Positions 37,740 through 50,499 of a DNA stretch of 64,000 bases are shown here, piece by piece. Position 1 is the first letter of the stretch. The number at the start of each line of letters is the position of its first letter. Where the stretch lies: assembly GCA_018907035.1 (NCBI GenBank), contig JACCIC010000054.1, forward strand, positions 1,329,001-1,393,000, given 5' to 3'. Position numbers and translations under genes: made by a program. The notes below the pieces were generated by a model that made no database searches, was not told the origin of the DNA, and was given only the letters and a program-made list of their open reading frames with translations. This DNA is from Sycobia sp. Sy_11 (lineage: Eukaryota > Arthropoda > Insecta > Hymenoptera > Epichrysomallidae).

Positions 37740-38745
37740 TATAAAAATAAAGTGTAATGAAACCTAATCGTAAAAAATTCTAAAAAAGCTGGCTTGCTCT
37801 CTGATGAAGAATAATTCACATTTTCTTTTTATTATTCTTCAATTTCTCTCTTGCAGTATCCCAGAAATTCATAAAAATACACGATTCGATAATGAAATTT
37901 GAAGAACAAAAGAAGATATAACTTCCGTTTTATTAGAATTTTACATAGAGAAATTTTTTAGTATGTCGAAATAAAATTTTCAATTATATTTCAAATTATT
38001 TTCATAATATTCAAAGAAATTCAGAGGAGTATCAAAAAATATTTGTTTCAAATGACGGAATGTTTGTAAAGAATTTTAATATATCGTCTGACCGAACCTA
38101 GTAAGTATCTACTTCTGCATATTTAATCAAGTTTAATTTCATGCATGTGTAATTTATATGAAAGGAAAAATGTAAAATTTTGTTATAAATATGAAGTCTG
38201 TAAATATTATTATGAAAAAATAATAATGAATTCAATTTCGTTTTTTTGATAACAAAATTCTAAATAAGGGATAAACAAATACGGTAATAAATTATAAGGA
38301 CATTATTTTATATTTACTAACTGAATGTTTTTCGTTTAGTACGTTTTTTAGTAACGTAGTAGTAAAATACTATGAAAATATTCGTAAAACATAAATAAAA
38401 CAAAGTATTGCAAAGAATTAAAAATTAAGTGACAAAGAATTAAGCGACAAATAGCTACAATTGAAAATTATTGAGTACGGAAAATTCGAGGAGAAATCAG
38501 AAAAAAGCATCTGAAAGGGAGAACTTCAATGGTTTGTTTAACCTTTGATATCAAAATAGGGATGTACAGTTCGTCCTGCGTTCATTAGAAAAGAATATAT
38601 TTACCTACTTTTAACGATGGCCTGTGAGGTTTTCACGATCATCTAGCTGTAAAGCTAACCGCATTTGTTTATATCTAAACGTTGGCGTACAAAACCAAAT
38701 TGTTGTATTACTGTATGAACATACTCCTAGACATCACATCCCATT
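37740..38745. other. AT-rich non-coding DNA
   Basis: I see nothing in it. Confidence 0.6.
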
Positions 38746-39338
38746 ACCCATGTCTATCAATATTCAATTAGCCCTTGTCCCGCGCGCTGAATCGCTCGAC
38801 GCTTTCGGCCGCGCACGTTCACCTGGCAATAAGTCGAGCGAAAGAGAGTAGCCGAGCGCCACCCATGCCGTGACGAAAAAAGAAGGCCGAGGCCGAGCTG
38901 GGAAAATCGAAGGAGTCAAAAAATCAGCTCTATAATATTCGGCCGTGTAAGCCGAGCCGTAACTTAATAACCGCCGTTCAAACAAGCGGACCGGAGCCTC
39001 TGGCCGCTCGTTCGCTCGCGAGCGTACGCGTCCGTGATTAATTATCGCTGAAAATCCCGGAGTTTAAAATTTCCATCGGTCGGCTGGCCGTGCGGAGCGA
39101 GATAGATGGGGCGATGAGGGGGGGGGGGTGGCGAGGGTAGACGGGAGTGGAACCGATACTGTGTACAGACCGTAGCAAATACAGCCGGTAAATATGGATA
39201 CGCGAGAGCCATTCGATATGTAGGTTGAAGCAGATCCAGCGGCGCCCGCGCTAGCGCGCCGTGTGTTTAATTAACGTTATTCGTCTCCTCCTCCCACCTA
39301 TGCATAGCGTACACGCCCGTGCTCGAGCGCGCGAGCAG

Positions 39339-39339
<1 letters not shown>

Positions 39340-39368
<29 letters not shown>
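39340..39368. repeat. (CA)n microsatellite
   Basis: Uninterrupted, inside a CpG-rich block. Confidence 0.95.
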
Positions 39369-39371
<3 letters not shown>

Positions 39372-39650
39372 CGCGCGTCAAACCCTGGCCACCCATCCTT
39401 CAGCCTACGAAGGCTGTGCACGCGCGAATTTGGCCTTTTGACTATAGAGCGCCAGCTTTATGAAAACAAATTTACCTGCCTCCGCGGGCCCCTCCCCGCG
39501 TGCCCATGCAAAAGAGAGAAAGAGAGAGAGGTTGGGGAAATAGGAAGTAGGAGGCAGCTTTCTCTGCAGGAAATAAATGAAAATTTGCCGTTGTAAAGAA
39601 GCGGCTGGCTTTATCCTGTGGCTTGACTTATCTCTCCTCCTTCCGCTCTT

Positions 39651-39651
<1 letters not shown>

Positions 39652-39695
<44 letters not shown>
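39652..39695. repeat. (CT)n microsatellite
   Basis: Uninterrupted. Confidence 0.95.
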
Positions 39696-39698
<3 letters not shown>

Positions 39699-41179
39699 CC
39701 TCTATCTCTCCCTCCAATCTATATTTTTATCCACTTTTTAATTCCATCTTGACTATGGTTCGTCAAAACAATTACAATATAAATATATTTCAGCAGAAAG
39801 TATTTAGTAGCATCGTATCGCTGATCCGCGCGTCGTCGCTATTTATTTTTCCAAAAAGTCCGCGGTTTTTCGATCCTCGCTATACGACGCAAGGGGAACG
39901 TGGAATGAAGCGAGCCAGCAGTTTTGCGTAATTTTTAATTATGTCCCGTAAAGAAAAAGAAAGAGATCCTCCTTTCGCTATATTATACAAACTGCCGGAA
40001 ATTCAACAAAAGCCGGAAAAACAAGCATATTTTTCTGCCTCTCCGAGCCTGCGTCGGTCGTTTCTAAATTTTCCGCTCCTCGCCCCCTCGGTCCATCCCC
40101 TTTTCATCATGCACTTCTATGTTTATTAAAATAGAAAGTATACGCTCGGCGCGCAAAGAAATTATTCGCGCAGTAAAGCTCAGGGGCGTGGGAGGGGGGT
40201 AATTTCGCTTAAAGCGCCCTCCTTCACTTCGAGAAAATTAAATTATTAGCAATTTCACGAATATTACCGGACGCACGGGTTTTTAATTAATTCACGCGGG
40301 CGCGTATAAAAAAATAAAATCAACAGCAGCTGTTTCTCTTTCATAATTTTTTGCTTCATGTTTTAGCAGAGTCCGCGTTCGCTCGGAAATTCCATGCACG
40401 GCCCCCCGCCGAATTATGTTCCCCTGCCTCTCGCAACGGGACGAGTGAGGAAGGGAAAGACTCGCGCGACACGAAGTTCGCGCGTCCGAGGAAATTTCTT
40501 CGCCCCGCGAGACGCTATGGCCGATCCGCGAACTGCGCCGTGGCAGCGCTGCGACGGGACAGTCCGCGTTTGCGTTTATAGCGACCCGGCGTGCGTGAAC
40601 GGCCGTAAAGTTCGACTAATCTACCGTGATACGGATGCGGCGCCCTCGCGTCCCGTGACCGAGACGGCGATTCGAGGAGCAACGCGGCCGCGGCGAGGGC
40701 TCCGAATCAGCGCCTCTAGTTCCTGAAGTGGGTTAAAACCGAAGGATTATTGTAAAGTGTGAAATTGAACTGTTTTCGCAGGTACTGCCCATATCTAAGT
40801 TCATTTGAGTTTAATAGGTTTGTCGTATGATGATATTCTTCAATGTAATCCCATCAAGATAAGCGAAAAACACTATTAAAATATAATGTAGCAATAGAAT
40901 CTGACGTGTTTTCGAATGATTCCAACGATGCCAACTTGTCAATTGAATTGTTTCAATGAATTCTCGTGATCCAAGTCCGATCTACGCCTGTAATATGACG
41001 AAGTAAGAAAAACGATCAAATCAATCATTGCTAAATGTAACAATAGATATTTCTATACATTCTTAGCGATTACAAATATCTAACACATTTTTACGAGTAT
41101 TTATTTATTTTAGCGCAATTAAGCGATTATTTTTTTTCGAACTACACGCAAGAGCTCAGGAATTGTAACGAGCTATTTA

Positions 41180-41673
41180 TTCTATAAAATGTGGAAAAAT
41201 AAATAACCCGATTGGCATTTCACCAGTGGTAGTGCTAATTCAGAATCCGACAGAATTCGCTTTTCGCCTATATCGCCGCAAAAATCCAGCGAAAAACCAC
41301 GACTTTCCAGTGCCGAACGATTACAAATGTTTGTAAACGTTTGGATCGATACCGGGCGCACGAGGTCGTATAATAGACCTGATTCTAAAATTAACCCCGC
41401 TGCGCGCGCCGTGTAAATCGTCGTGGCGCCAACGACAGCATTATGTTTCAGTTCATCGGCGATACAAGCCTTCGTTGCGATTGAGACGAAATAAAACAAC
41501 TGCGTTGCAATACTCGACCAGAAAAAATGTCTCTTTAAACGGTTCGAAATTGGCTGGCCGGCCTTCGGCAGACGGAACAGCTGTTCCTGTGCGGCGCTCG
41601 TCCAGCCGGCAGCGTGTTCATCGAATCCGACGACTGTCCGCGCGCCGCTCAAACGATCGGGGCTGATATATAT

Positions 41674-41740
<67 letters not shown>

Positions 41741-42010
41741 TATATAAGAAGCGAAGCAGCCCGCGAAATCGCCGAGTTGTCGACGGCTTAAAAAATTCAG
41801 CGAAACGGCTCTCGCTGCCGCTGCTCCCCAGGCGCATCCCTCTCCTCGGGGATGATGGGCGAGAGCGAGAAGGGGAACTGGAAGAGAGGAGGCGCTCCGT
41901 TGTGGCGGCTCCCACGAGTGATAAATAAGTCAGGCGGCCGGCACGCGTTGCGATACTTTGAAGGACGATATATTACACCGGCGTTAGAGCGTGAGCGTTA
42001 TCCATCTTTC
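41180..42010. other. GC-rich island with a 156-codon minus ORF
   Basis: The minus-strand ORF 41182-41652 is the longest in the window free of low-complexity sequence, but I see no domain, no signal peptide and no splice context; its length is within chance expectation for this base composition. Confidence 0.35.
41666..41735. repeat. (TA)n microsatellite
   Basis: One G at about 41675. Confidence 0.95.
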
Positions 42011-42024
42011 TCACTTTTTCTTCA

Positions 42025-42026
<2 letters not shown>

Positions 42027-42076
<50 letters not shown>

Positions 42077-42101
42077 CATATATATATATATATATATATA
42101 T
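42027..42101. repeat. (TA)n microsatellite in two blocks
   Basis: Split by CTCC near 42074. Confidence 0.95.
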
Positions 42102-42284
42102 GCATTTGTGTTAGAATGTATGTATGCATATGTATATAGTAAAACATTTTTTACGATACGACAGTGATGATTCGGACATAGCATCTGATCTCGCGTGTGG
42201 CAGAATGGGAACAGGGAGCTAAACGTGTAGATTGGTTATAATCTATATATTAGAATAATTTTCAATAACGTTCTTCATTACGTC

Positions 42285-42355
42285 TTGCATTGGGATCGAA
42301 CCCCTTATCGCGCTTGCGTTAATATTAAAGGAAGACGACTGAGCAACGTACCAAT
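42285..42355 (-). repeat. tRNA-like / possible SINE head
   Basis: On the minus strand, TTGCTCAGTCG (42334-42347 region) is close to box A, and GGGGTTCGATCCCA (42291-42304) is a box B with flanking G/C that can pair. Spacing is about 30 bp. This is the best Pol III-type pair in the window, but I could not fold a full cloverleaf. Confidence 0.38.
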
Positions 42356-43054
42356 TTATCCGTTAATCTTTAGATGGCCACTATAGAGAGCTCGTTAGAC
42401 GCGCTGCCTTTGCGGGTAAAAGGGATCAATTTCTGGTTAGTGTACAGGGCGGAGGGGGCGAATACCGTACCTGGAGAAATGAATCCTTCGTTCGTTATCG
42501 TCTCGAGCCCGGGAAACTACTACCCAAGTTGTATTATTTATATTGAGGCTTTCTCTACTGCTGGCCATTGGTTACTGCTTCTGCGGATGAATTGGCATTT
42601 TTTGTTCCGATGTAGAGGAGCTGTAGTAATGGATTAAAGTTTCAATGTTGAACGGTTTTGATAGATCACTTTTGGTGGATACGTTGAGAAACGTTTGCAA
42701 TGGACTAATTCAACCATAATAAATATACGAATTCCGAGCATTCGGGATACAAAATAGGAATTTTTAGTATACGACGAAGCATTGAAAAATATCTAACCGA
42801 CAATAGAGGCCTTGTTACAACAATACTGAGCACAATTTCTGACTAAGTATTTAGTTTTCGATCTGCCCGCAGATTATTAATTTCAATATGCTTGTGCAAT
42901 CCTATTCATTATTATGCTTCCAATCAGTAAAACACGAAGACTGTCGATGGACTTACCATTTATGGGGGCCTCAGAATTACTTGGGTTCCTGCAATAACAC
43001 CTACGCACGACCTAATATATATATTAATTTTTTATATGACTAATGGAAAGTTCA

Positions 43055-43059
<5 letters not shown>

Positions 43060-43105
<46 letters not shown>
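43060..43105. repeat. (AT)n microsatellite
   Basis: Uninterrupted. Confidence 0.95.
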
Positions 43106-43108
<3 letters not shown>

Positions 43109-44285
43109 AATTGAAAATTTTCAACGTATACTTTTCTACTTAAATGAACATTACAGCAATTATGCATTCATGAATATTATTGATTTATGTCCGGACTTTG
43201 CATGCATTACGTATGCATTCATCGTCAAAGAATTTTATGGGATGCGATTTTGAATTACGGTTAATCCAAACGTTTACGCTTTTAAGCGTCCGAATTTAAC
43301 CGGGTGTACAAATTAATGCGCAATTTCCCGATGCCGATTTCAAGCGCATGAATAATTTCGACTCCTTTTCATCGTAAAGCTTCTGCTCATTCAAACATCG
43401 ATTATTATTACATTATATTTTACGCTTGAGGTGAGCTACAAAATTCAATCACGCTCGCCTAAAACGTAAATGTTTAATTCGCCCAACAGGAAGGAATAAA
43501 ATCGAACCAACGGTACAAAAATTTTCACAGGAAGATGAGCCATTTCATCGCTAATTGTATGTTCGCGTTACATTTAATTTTCATTCATCCCATCTGATTA
43601 ATCCTTGGTCAATAAAAAAATAAGACTTTGTGTTTGTTCAACTGTATTTGTGTTCAACTTCAAATAAAATCAATCAACATCACAGAACGATATTATTAGT
43701 TACTCGGTAGATTATTGCAAGATCCATTTAGTGTTATAAAGTATATATATTATTTAACCATTAATTTTATTCAATTATTATTTAATTTCATATTCTCGTA
43801 CAAAAAAAGGAGAAAAGAAACAAACGTATTAAAAAATAAGAATATATAATACCAACAAAAAATGGTCGGAGCACAAAAAATTCTCTTTTAGATCTAAAAA
43901 CCGTTAATTAGTTCGCATTAGCTTTGCAAAACTTTCGCTCTTCGGGAGCTCATTTAAAATTAAAACGAGCCATTATTTAGTTTTAGTATTATTATATTTT
44001 CTATGCGCTTCCCAGCGCGCATTAGAAAGCTTCTCGTCAAAATCACGACGCGTATACGCACAGCCCACGGCATCGTTGCATATTTTTCATTTTCTCTGTT
44101 TCTTTTTATTTCTTTATTTATTTATTTATTTTTTTTTTTATATTCAACCCCAAAATTTCCGTGCCGCAGCAAAGTTCATTACTGAGTCGCAGGAAAGGGG
44201 CGAGGGGCGTTGCGTTCACAAATTTTTTTCATTCTCGCGCGGGGGTATACATGTATATATAAACCTTGTCGGTGAGACTAGCGAT

Positions 44286-44289
<4 letters not shown>

Positions 44290-44330
<41 letters not shown>

Positions 44331-44337
44331 AGAGAGA
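44290..44337. repeat. (GA)n microsatellite
   Basis: One AAG interruption. Confidence 0.95.
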
Positions 44338-44663
44338 TCCCCGCGACACCTGCCTGACACTCTCATTTGCTAAACGTGACGGGCGCGCGCCAGCGCGCTC
44401 GCGGGGACGAATAAAAAAGTTGACGCCGCGGGCGAGAGACGGTGTGACGCTGCTGATGTCGCGGGGGAGCAGAGAGACGCGGCCTCGCCGCGGGAAACGG
44501 CCGCGGCGGGGCGGGGGGCGGTGGGGCGGTAGAGGCCGAGGCAGAACGCGAGGCTTTTATTATTCGAGGAAAATGGAAATTCCGCGAGCGATAGGCAAAA
44601 AAAGTGTGTCCCCGCGGACGAAATCTGACGGACGCCGAGCCGGGGCTCCAGCTAGACAGAGTC

Positions 44664-44668
<5 letters not shown>

Positions 44669-44711
<43 letters not shown>

Positions 44712-44730
44712 GGAGAGAGAAAGAGAGCGT
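44669..44730. repeat. (GA)n microsatellite
   Basis: Pure to 44706, then decayed. Confidence 0.95.
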
Positions 44731-44797
44731 GGCCCGAGGCCAGAGAGAGCGCCCCCAACGTGGTTAGCGAAGTTTCCGCCGCCGTCGTGAAATCATT

Positions 44798-44856
44798 AAA
44801 TATGCAAAATCCGAATGCAACTATATGCAATATGCATGAAAATGCGCAAAATGCGT
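44798..44856. promoter_or_regulatory. Cluster of ATGCAA/ATGCAT octamer-like half-sites
   Basis: Six ATGC cores occur within 60 bp (ATGCAAAA, ATGCAAC, ATGCAATATGCATG, ATGCGCAAAATGCG) next to TTAAATATGC. Such sites bind POU and other homeodomain factors. The cluster sits between a (GA)n tract and a pyrimidine-rich stretch in a GC island. An enhancer role is inference. Confidence 0.3.
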
Positions 44857-45053
44857 CCCGCGAAATATCGGATATGGAATGCACGTGTAGCAGCGCTTTC
44901 GCTGTTCCTCTTCTCTCGGCGATCTCGGCGCTTTTATTTTCTTTTCTTTCTCCCTGTTTGTTGCTGTTATTTTTACGCACGCCGTGCGGCTCGTTGTATG
45001 GGTCGCATTCCTTATCATCTCGAGTATAAGTTCGGCAGTTTGCATGAAATCTC

Positions 45054-45069
45054 CATGGTAAGTACCATG
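45054..45069. repeat. CATGGTA-AG-TACCATG palindrome containing a splice-donor sequence
   Basis: Seven-bp arms flank a 2-nt spacer. The centre reads ATG|GTAAGT, a near-consensus 5' splice site, at the downstream end of a GC-rich stretch. Confidence 0.4.
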
Positions 45070-45079
45070 CTCAAAAATT

Positions 45080-46191
45080 AGTCGCTATGGAAAATAGCAT
45101 ATGTACCACGTAAAATTCGCGGCTTCGTTCTCACAACGCTGATCGAATGTTATTCGAATTATTTAAGAATATTATGAATTATTATATGTTAGGTAAAATT
45201 GGTGTTTTTAGAAACCAAAATGTGTTAAAATAATAACTTTTATTCGTCATTGAATTTGTTCAATTATATTTTATATGTTTTTAATATAAATGTTGAAATG
45301 AAATCAAATTATATCAAGTTTTATATGAAGAAACTATCCTAAATAAGAACTGTACATTAAAAATACAAATTTATAAGTTTCGATGAATAATTTTAATATT
45401 ATGCAGGACCAATCATAAAAAAATATCATTAAAGAACATGTTTCATTGTTTCTGTTAGACACTGAAGTCTTTCCATGATTTGAGATGTGAATTTATCATG
45501 TATTGTTTGATAATATGAAACAGAATTCAAATCGTTATTTTGCATCAAGATTTATATATTGAAGTACGAAAGAAAAAATGAATTCTATTGACATTGAATC
45601 TCCGTAACTCATTTGCCCTCTAGCTTCCTTAAGTGGTCGACTTTATGAATTATATGTTAGGTTCCAAGGTTCCAACTAGAAATTGTCACAGACTTCACCA
45701 TGCTCGCAATCATTCAAGGTAAGAATTATGACGTGCTCTCGTAAAAATTGATAGTATTAACGTAACGAATGTAAGTTTATCCGCATATACCGATGCCTAT
45801 TTTAGTAAGTGATCCAGTCGATTATCATATGAAATTCGGTCCTATTGTCGTATACGAACAGCCGATACGAAAATGGCATTCTCTTTGTGTTGCTGCAAAA
45901 TAATGGAAACGTAATACTGAACGGAACGTAATTTCGTAATTATCTGAAACCGCAAAATGAAGCAGTATTGTTTGGGCTCGAATACGTTTGTCCAAATTCT
46001 AAAGAATTTGAACGTTGCATCCGGGGTGCTGTTTGAAGAGTTCAAGCCGTTCTAAAATTTCAACCGTTTATGTTGATCAGTCATCAATACATTGCGAGAT
46101 TTCGTATTTTACATAACTTTTAGTTCCTTTCTACATTTTACTCTAGGTAAAAACAGCTTTTAACCAATAGAACATTAGATTTCATGATAAC

Positions 46192-46224
<33 letters not shown>

Positions 46225-46480
46225 CGTTCAATCATAAGTTTTGTAAAATCAAATCAATATATTATAATATCGGACTTTCGTGATATCAATTACTTATCAA
46301 ACTGCAGGTACATGGAAAAACTTCTTCGCCGAACCTGTAACGATATAATTTTTTTAAGATTATATATGCACCGATGAATTATGCAGAATAATAACAGCAT
46401 TTTTCCATTCGCTAATAGTAAAATATATTATTCCACTATATAGCGCTGCTTCAAAATCTCTTTTCAATTCAGCCCTCCCC
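45080..46480. other. AT-rich DNA
   Basis: ACCATGCTCGCAATCATTCAAG|GTAAGA near 45698-45725 looks like a tiny initial exon with a strong donor, but no convincing partner exon was found. Confidence 0.4.
46192..46224. repeat. (AAT)n microsatellite
   Basis: About 11 units, the longest trinucleotide tract here. Confidence 0.95.
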
Positions 46481-46510
46481 ACATTCCTATTAGTCCGACG
46501 GGAAAACAAT

Positions 46511-46560
46511 GAGAGAGCGAGAGAGAGAGAGAGAGAGAGAGAAGAGAGAGAATGAGAGAG
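46511..46560. repeat. (GA)n microsatellite
   Basis: Interrupted by CGA and AAG. Confidence 0.95.
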
Positions 46561-46851
46561 AGCGCGAAACCGAGATGGTCTCATTTTCACGGATCGTCGT
46601 TCCAGCCTAATTCTTTTTACCCCCACGGCGACTTTCTAGAAGCAGCTGTTCGCCCGGCGCGTGGATGTACCTGGTGGATAGGGAGGGAAGATGGGGCGGG
46701 AACTGTCATATACGAAGACTATAATAATAATAATTGCAGAATGCGGAGTGAGGGCAGGAGAGAAGGCGAATAGCTGCAGTCGCGTGGATCCCGGCTGTAA
46801 AGACATAGTTGTTCCATGCGCGCGTGCAGACTCGCGCGGGCAGTCGCGCGG

Positions 46852-46880
46852 AATATATATATATATACACACACACACAC
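46852..46880. repeat. Compound (TA)n-(CA)n microsatellite
   Basis: TA then CA, short. Confidence 0.9.
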
Positions 46881-47025
46881 CGCAGCCCCTCTAGCTATAA
46901 CAATAACATTCAGCAAGACTCTCGTATTCGCTTATTGCGCGCACTTATACGCGCGAGCGTACTGATCCTCCTCCTACTCTTCCTCCCCCCTCTCTCTCTA
47001 TCTCTTGCCCTATCCTCCGCCCTGT

Positions 47026-47074
47026 GTCTCTCTCTCTCTCTATCTCTCTCTCTCTCTTTCTCTCTCACTCTCTC
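47026..47074. repeat. (CT)n microsatellite
   Basis: Interrupted by TATC and TTTC. Confidence 0.95.
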
Positions 47075-47279
47075 CCTCCCCCCGTGCATCTACGTCTCTC
47101 CGGCGACGATGAGTTTGAAGCGCATCCAGAGCTGTCGCGAGCTTTACAGTTAACGATACCGGGGCGCTTTGCGTCTCTGCGCCGCGATCGGCTTAACAAC
47201 GCAACGACAATTTCGCTGCTTCCTCTCTATCCACCACCCACTCCCGTGTCGTTGCGATCCTAGCCTCTGTCTGTCTGCT

Positions 47280-48215
47280 TAAGGAAGCAAGTTTAGCTTA
47301 GCCCCAGCACGTTTTACAAAGTCTCGAGAAATAATGATAATGGTGGCAATAACCTCCCGCTGAGAAATGTCTGCTTTTCCGATTTGATGCGTTTTTGGAT
47401 TACTTTCAAGAAACATATATCTGTTCTTGTAAATCGAATATAATAATTTAAATACTTTTAGTCAGTGCTTCGTTGTTAATGGCGAGCGGCTTGAATACGA
47501 TACATACTTAATCAATTATTATCGAAGACAAAACTCCTTTCTTATGCATTTCATGTATCTGTAGCTATATATAGATAATGTTTTGCCTGAACAGATTTTT
47601 TAGGCATTTTTCAAAGGGCTAACTCCCATCAAATCGGGCCTGATAATTTGAAAATACGGTGTAACTGACTAAATCATTTTTATTTTAAATAGATGAAATA
47701 AAATAATAAATACATAATACATACAACGCTGTGAAAAATTGTGAAGATTCAACCTTTATGATATTATGATTAAAATCCGTAGCTATTTTTGATTTATAAA
47801 TTAAAGACTATCCCATGATTTCTATCCCAAATTGCCAAATCAAGCGTTTCTTTTTTACATTTGAAAGTTTTCAAATCATATGTTATGTTAACCAATATAA
47901 CTCTTTTGGTGAGCAATTTTCAAAAATTATAGATATACTTATAGAAGGTTGGGATAACTTCATATCCAAAATGAGAATCCTAATTTTTTTAGTGACGTTT
48001 TGGTATATGTAACCATTGAAATAGATATAACAATCTGCAGCGTCAAAACTGAATTCATTAACCAATATTTATTTCATTTAAATATCTACATTTTTATTTC
48101 CTTTATAATTACAAAAAAGAATAAGTGGGTGTGTGTGTTTAGCGGAAATCCATTCCAACAAAATCTAGATGAAAAATCGTATAAATAAAGTGCATCGTTC
48201 TAATTATCGAAGCAG
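47280..48215. other. AT-rich non-coding DNA
   Basis: I see nothing in it. Confidence 0.6.
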
Positions 48216-48721
48216 AATTTTTTGTCAAAAGCATCGCATTTACCAGCAGTGCGGAAAATGATTGAGCGCGGATTACTCGCGCGATCTTCTCCGCTCCCGC
48301 CTACATCACGAAGCGAAAATATTTGCAGATTGCGGTTGCCCCGGCCGGAGCAGGGGAGCGCGAAGGTTTCATCAATTTTAATCAATGCAAATAGTCTTTG
48401 CAGCTTTTTCACCCTCCCCCGGCCAAGCCTAAGAATAGCGAATAAACTCTTTTTCCGTTCGGCTTTGCGAGCGCAACTTAAGAACCGTGCGTGGGCGGGC
48501 GCGTGCGCGCGTACGTTCCTGACGAGCGCAAACGAGGCTCTCGGCACTTTTCCCAATTTTCTGTACCTTTGTTTTTACACATGAGATCGATTAACTGTGG
48601 GGCGAGTTGTTTCACGGCCGCGTAATTCGTTCGTTATATCGTAGCTCCTGCCAGAGCGCGGGCGCCGAAACGACGAAGTCCATATAGCGTTCACGATCGA
48701 GACCGACGCGTCGACGACTTT

Positions 48722-48805
48722 TGTTAGTATTTAGTAATTATACTACTAGTTAATATTTTTGTCAGTATTTAGTTAGTATTACTCTGCTTTTTGTCAGTAT
48801 CTTCA
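48722..48805. repeat. Imperfect tandem copies of a TTAGTATTTAGT-like unit
   Basis: The words TTGTTAGTATTTAG, TTGTCAGTATTTAG, TTAGTATTACT and TTGTCAGTATCTTC recur, suggesting decayed short tandem duplication. Confidence 0.35.
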
Positions 48806-49456
48806 ATGCGGCTCAGCACAAGTTTCGCAAAAGCACATAAATATATATACGCGAAAGTATGTATATGTACGTGATGTTTCCTAAACATTCATTATTCATT
48901 CATTTTCGGCAAAATGGGGGATTTATACGTGAGCGCGGCCCCGTCGTAAATTAGATGCGCGCTCGCGAGGTGGGGCTCGGGGCAAAAATTACGCCTGCTC
49001 GAAAGTTTGATGGGGCGATCGACGAAGGGCATACACTGACACGCGTAAATACGTAGAGAGCCGCTTTAATTTCTGCACGATCTCATTTCTCTCTCGCCCC
49101 CGTAACTCCGGAGCGGACCGTCGCGCAAAATACACAGACGAGTCGAAACTGCGCGCTATTTCGCTAATAAACACGCAGGGGCGTGAGCGCGCGAGCGCAC
49201 ACGCACACAGACACGCGCGCACGGAGCCTGAGTAAAGCCATATCGGCGGATCTGCGAACGCAAAATACGCGAGAGCGAATGGCCGTTACGCGCGTAAACG
49301 TATGCACATTCGGCCGAGGCTAATGGGATTGATTTTACGGGGCGGCGAGTATTTACGAAACGATTCATTCGATATTTTGGTTTATTAATGTTTAAATCGT
49401 CGCACCTCGGTGTGCTGGCCATACGCGCGCCCTCTATTTCAGTATTTCTCAACCCT

Positions 49457-49460
<4 letters not shown>

Positions 49461-49510
<50 letters not shown>
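49461..49510. repeat. (CT)n microsatellite
   Basis: 50 bp, uninterrupted. Confidence 0.95.
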
Positions 49511-49511
<1 letters not shown>

Positions 49512-50049
49512 ATGCATTAAAGCTCTTTTTTGTATAATTTAGATTTAAATATTCTGTGCGTGGCATTTCCTGCTGAGACTGCTATAATTATTTTACTAAA
49601 TTCCATAATGACGTTTATTTTTCCAGTATTATGCAAGTATAAGCTAGATTCGTGATATTTGTCACTGTTCTCAGAGTCTCTGCATTATGGAAAATTTCCA
49701 ACAGCAAAAAATCACTCTTCTATTAAAATAAGCCATCACTCGCGTTCTTTCTCTAACATAATATAGCTAGTTTTCCTCTATGACTCATTGCTCAATCATT
49801 CCCACTCCAACTCGAAAGGGGGCTTCAGCTCAGCACGCGAACATTGGATCAACGTAAAAAAACCGCAAACGTTTTGCCAGGGCATCAGCCCTCTCTCTCT
49901 AGATCCGACGCCGTCAGTGTACACCTCCTCGATCCCCATCTACGATACATGATGGCTGCCTACTCTCGGTTAATCGGCTCTGCCTCACGGAGCTTCTATA
50001 TATTTAGCCGTTTGCTCTCCGTTCCCAGTGCGCACTTTGAGACCGAGAA

Positions 50050-50052
<3 letters not shown>

Positions 50053-50083
<31 letters not shown>
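50053..50083. repeat. (CT)n microsatellite
   Basis: Uninterrupted. Confidence 0.95.
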
Positions 50084-50086
<3 letters not shown>

Positions 50087-50380
50087 TCCATCGCGCATGG
50101 CCGCTCCCTCGCTTTCGGGCATACAGCAATTTCGGCGGTGGTGCGCGCGCGCGCGTGCTCACGCACATCCGGCGCAAAGTGACTTCTCGTGTCGGAAGAG
50201 AGCGCACGCGAGGCGAGCGAGTGGTGGGCCCCGACGAGCGGAAGGACCCGCCGCGCGCGCGAATTTCGATCAGACCAGAGAAATGGAAAATGCGCGTTCC
50301 GGGAGCGGCGATGCGTCGGCGACGTGCAGGCTTTTCGCGGTCGAATACAGAGCGGCGAGAACGGACCGGTAACGGAATAT

Positions 50381-50478
50381 ATGTGTGTATGTGCGCGCGC
50401 GCGCGTGTGTATGTGTGTGTGTGGTGTGTCCTCGCCTGTGTTCGTGTGCGCGCGTGTGTGTGTGTGTGCATGTGTGTA
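50381..50478. repeat. (TG)n/(CG)n alternating purine-pyrimidine tract
   Basis: Mixed TGTG and CGCG runs over nearly 100 bp, with a short break near 50430; potential Z-DNA. Confidence 0.9.
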
Positions 50479-50499
50479 TTGATCTTGAGTACTCAATTA

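Larger units (their letters stand above)
38745..40735. other. CpG-rich island, possible regulatory DNA
   Basis: G run at about 39119-39129, CA and CT tracts. ORFs of 76-110 codons overlap in several frames, so none is called. Confidence 0.45.
42110..43985. other. AT-rich non-coding DNA
   Basis: 43.18-43.50 kb has moderate GC with TAAT-type cores and palindromic words such as GCATGCATTACGTATGCATTC; it may be conserved non-coding DNA. Confidence 0.45.
48215..50400. other. CpG-rich islands with microsatellites
   Basis: ORFs of about 120 codons are open on both strands at 48.2-48.58 kb, a sign of composition, not coding. Confidence 0.45.

Noticed and set aside
41182..41652. 156-codon minus-strand ORF without repeats
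   Set aside because: No recognisable domain, signal or splice context; one or two ORFs of this length are expected by chance in 64 kb.
44363..44980. 205-codon minus-strand ORF
   Set aside because: Crosses a (GA)n tract in a CpG-rich island; Ser-Leu repeat is microsatellite translation.
46192..46224. Regular repeats considered as a CRISPR-like array
   Set aside because: Simple trinucleotide repeat; no spacers, and the genome is eukaryotic.
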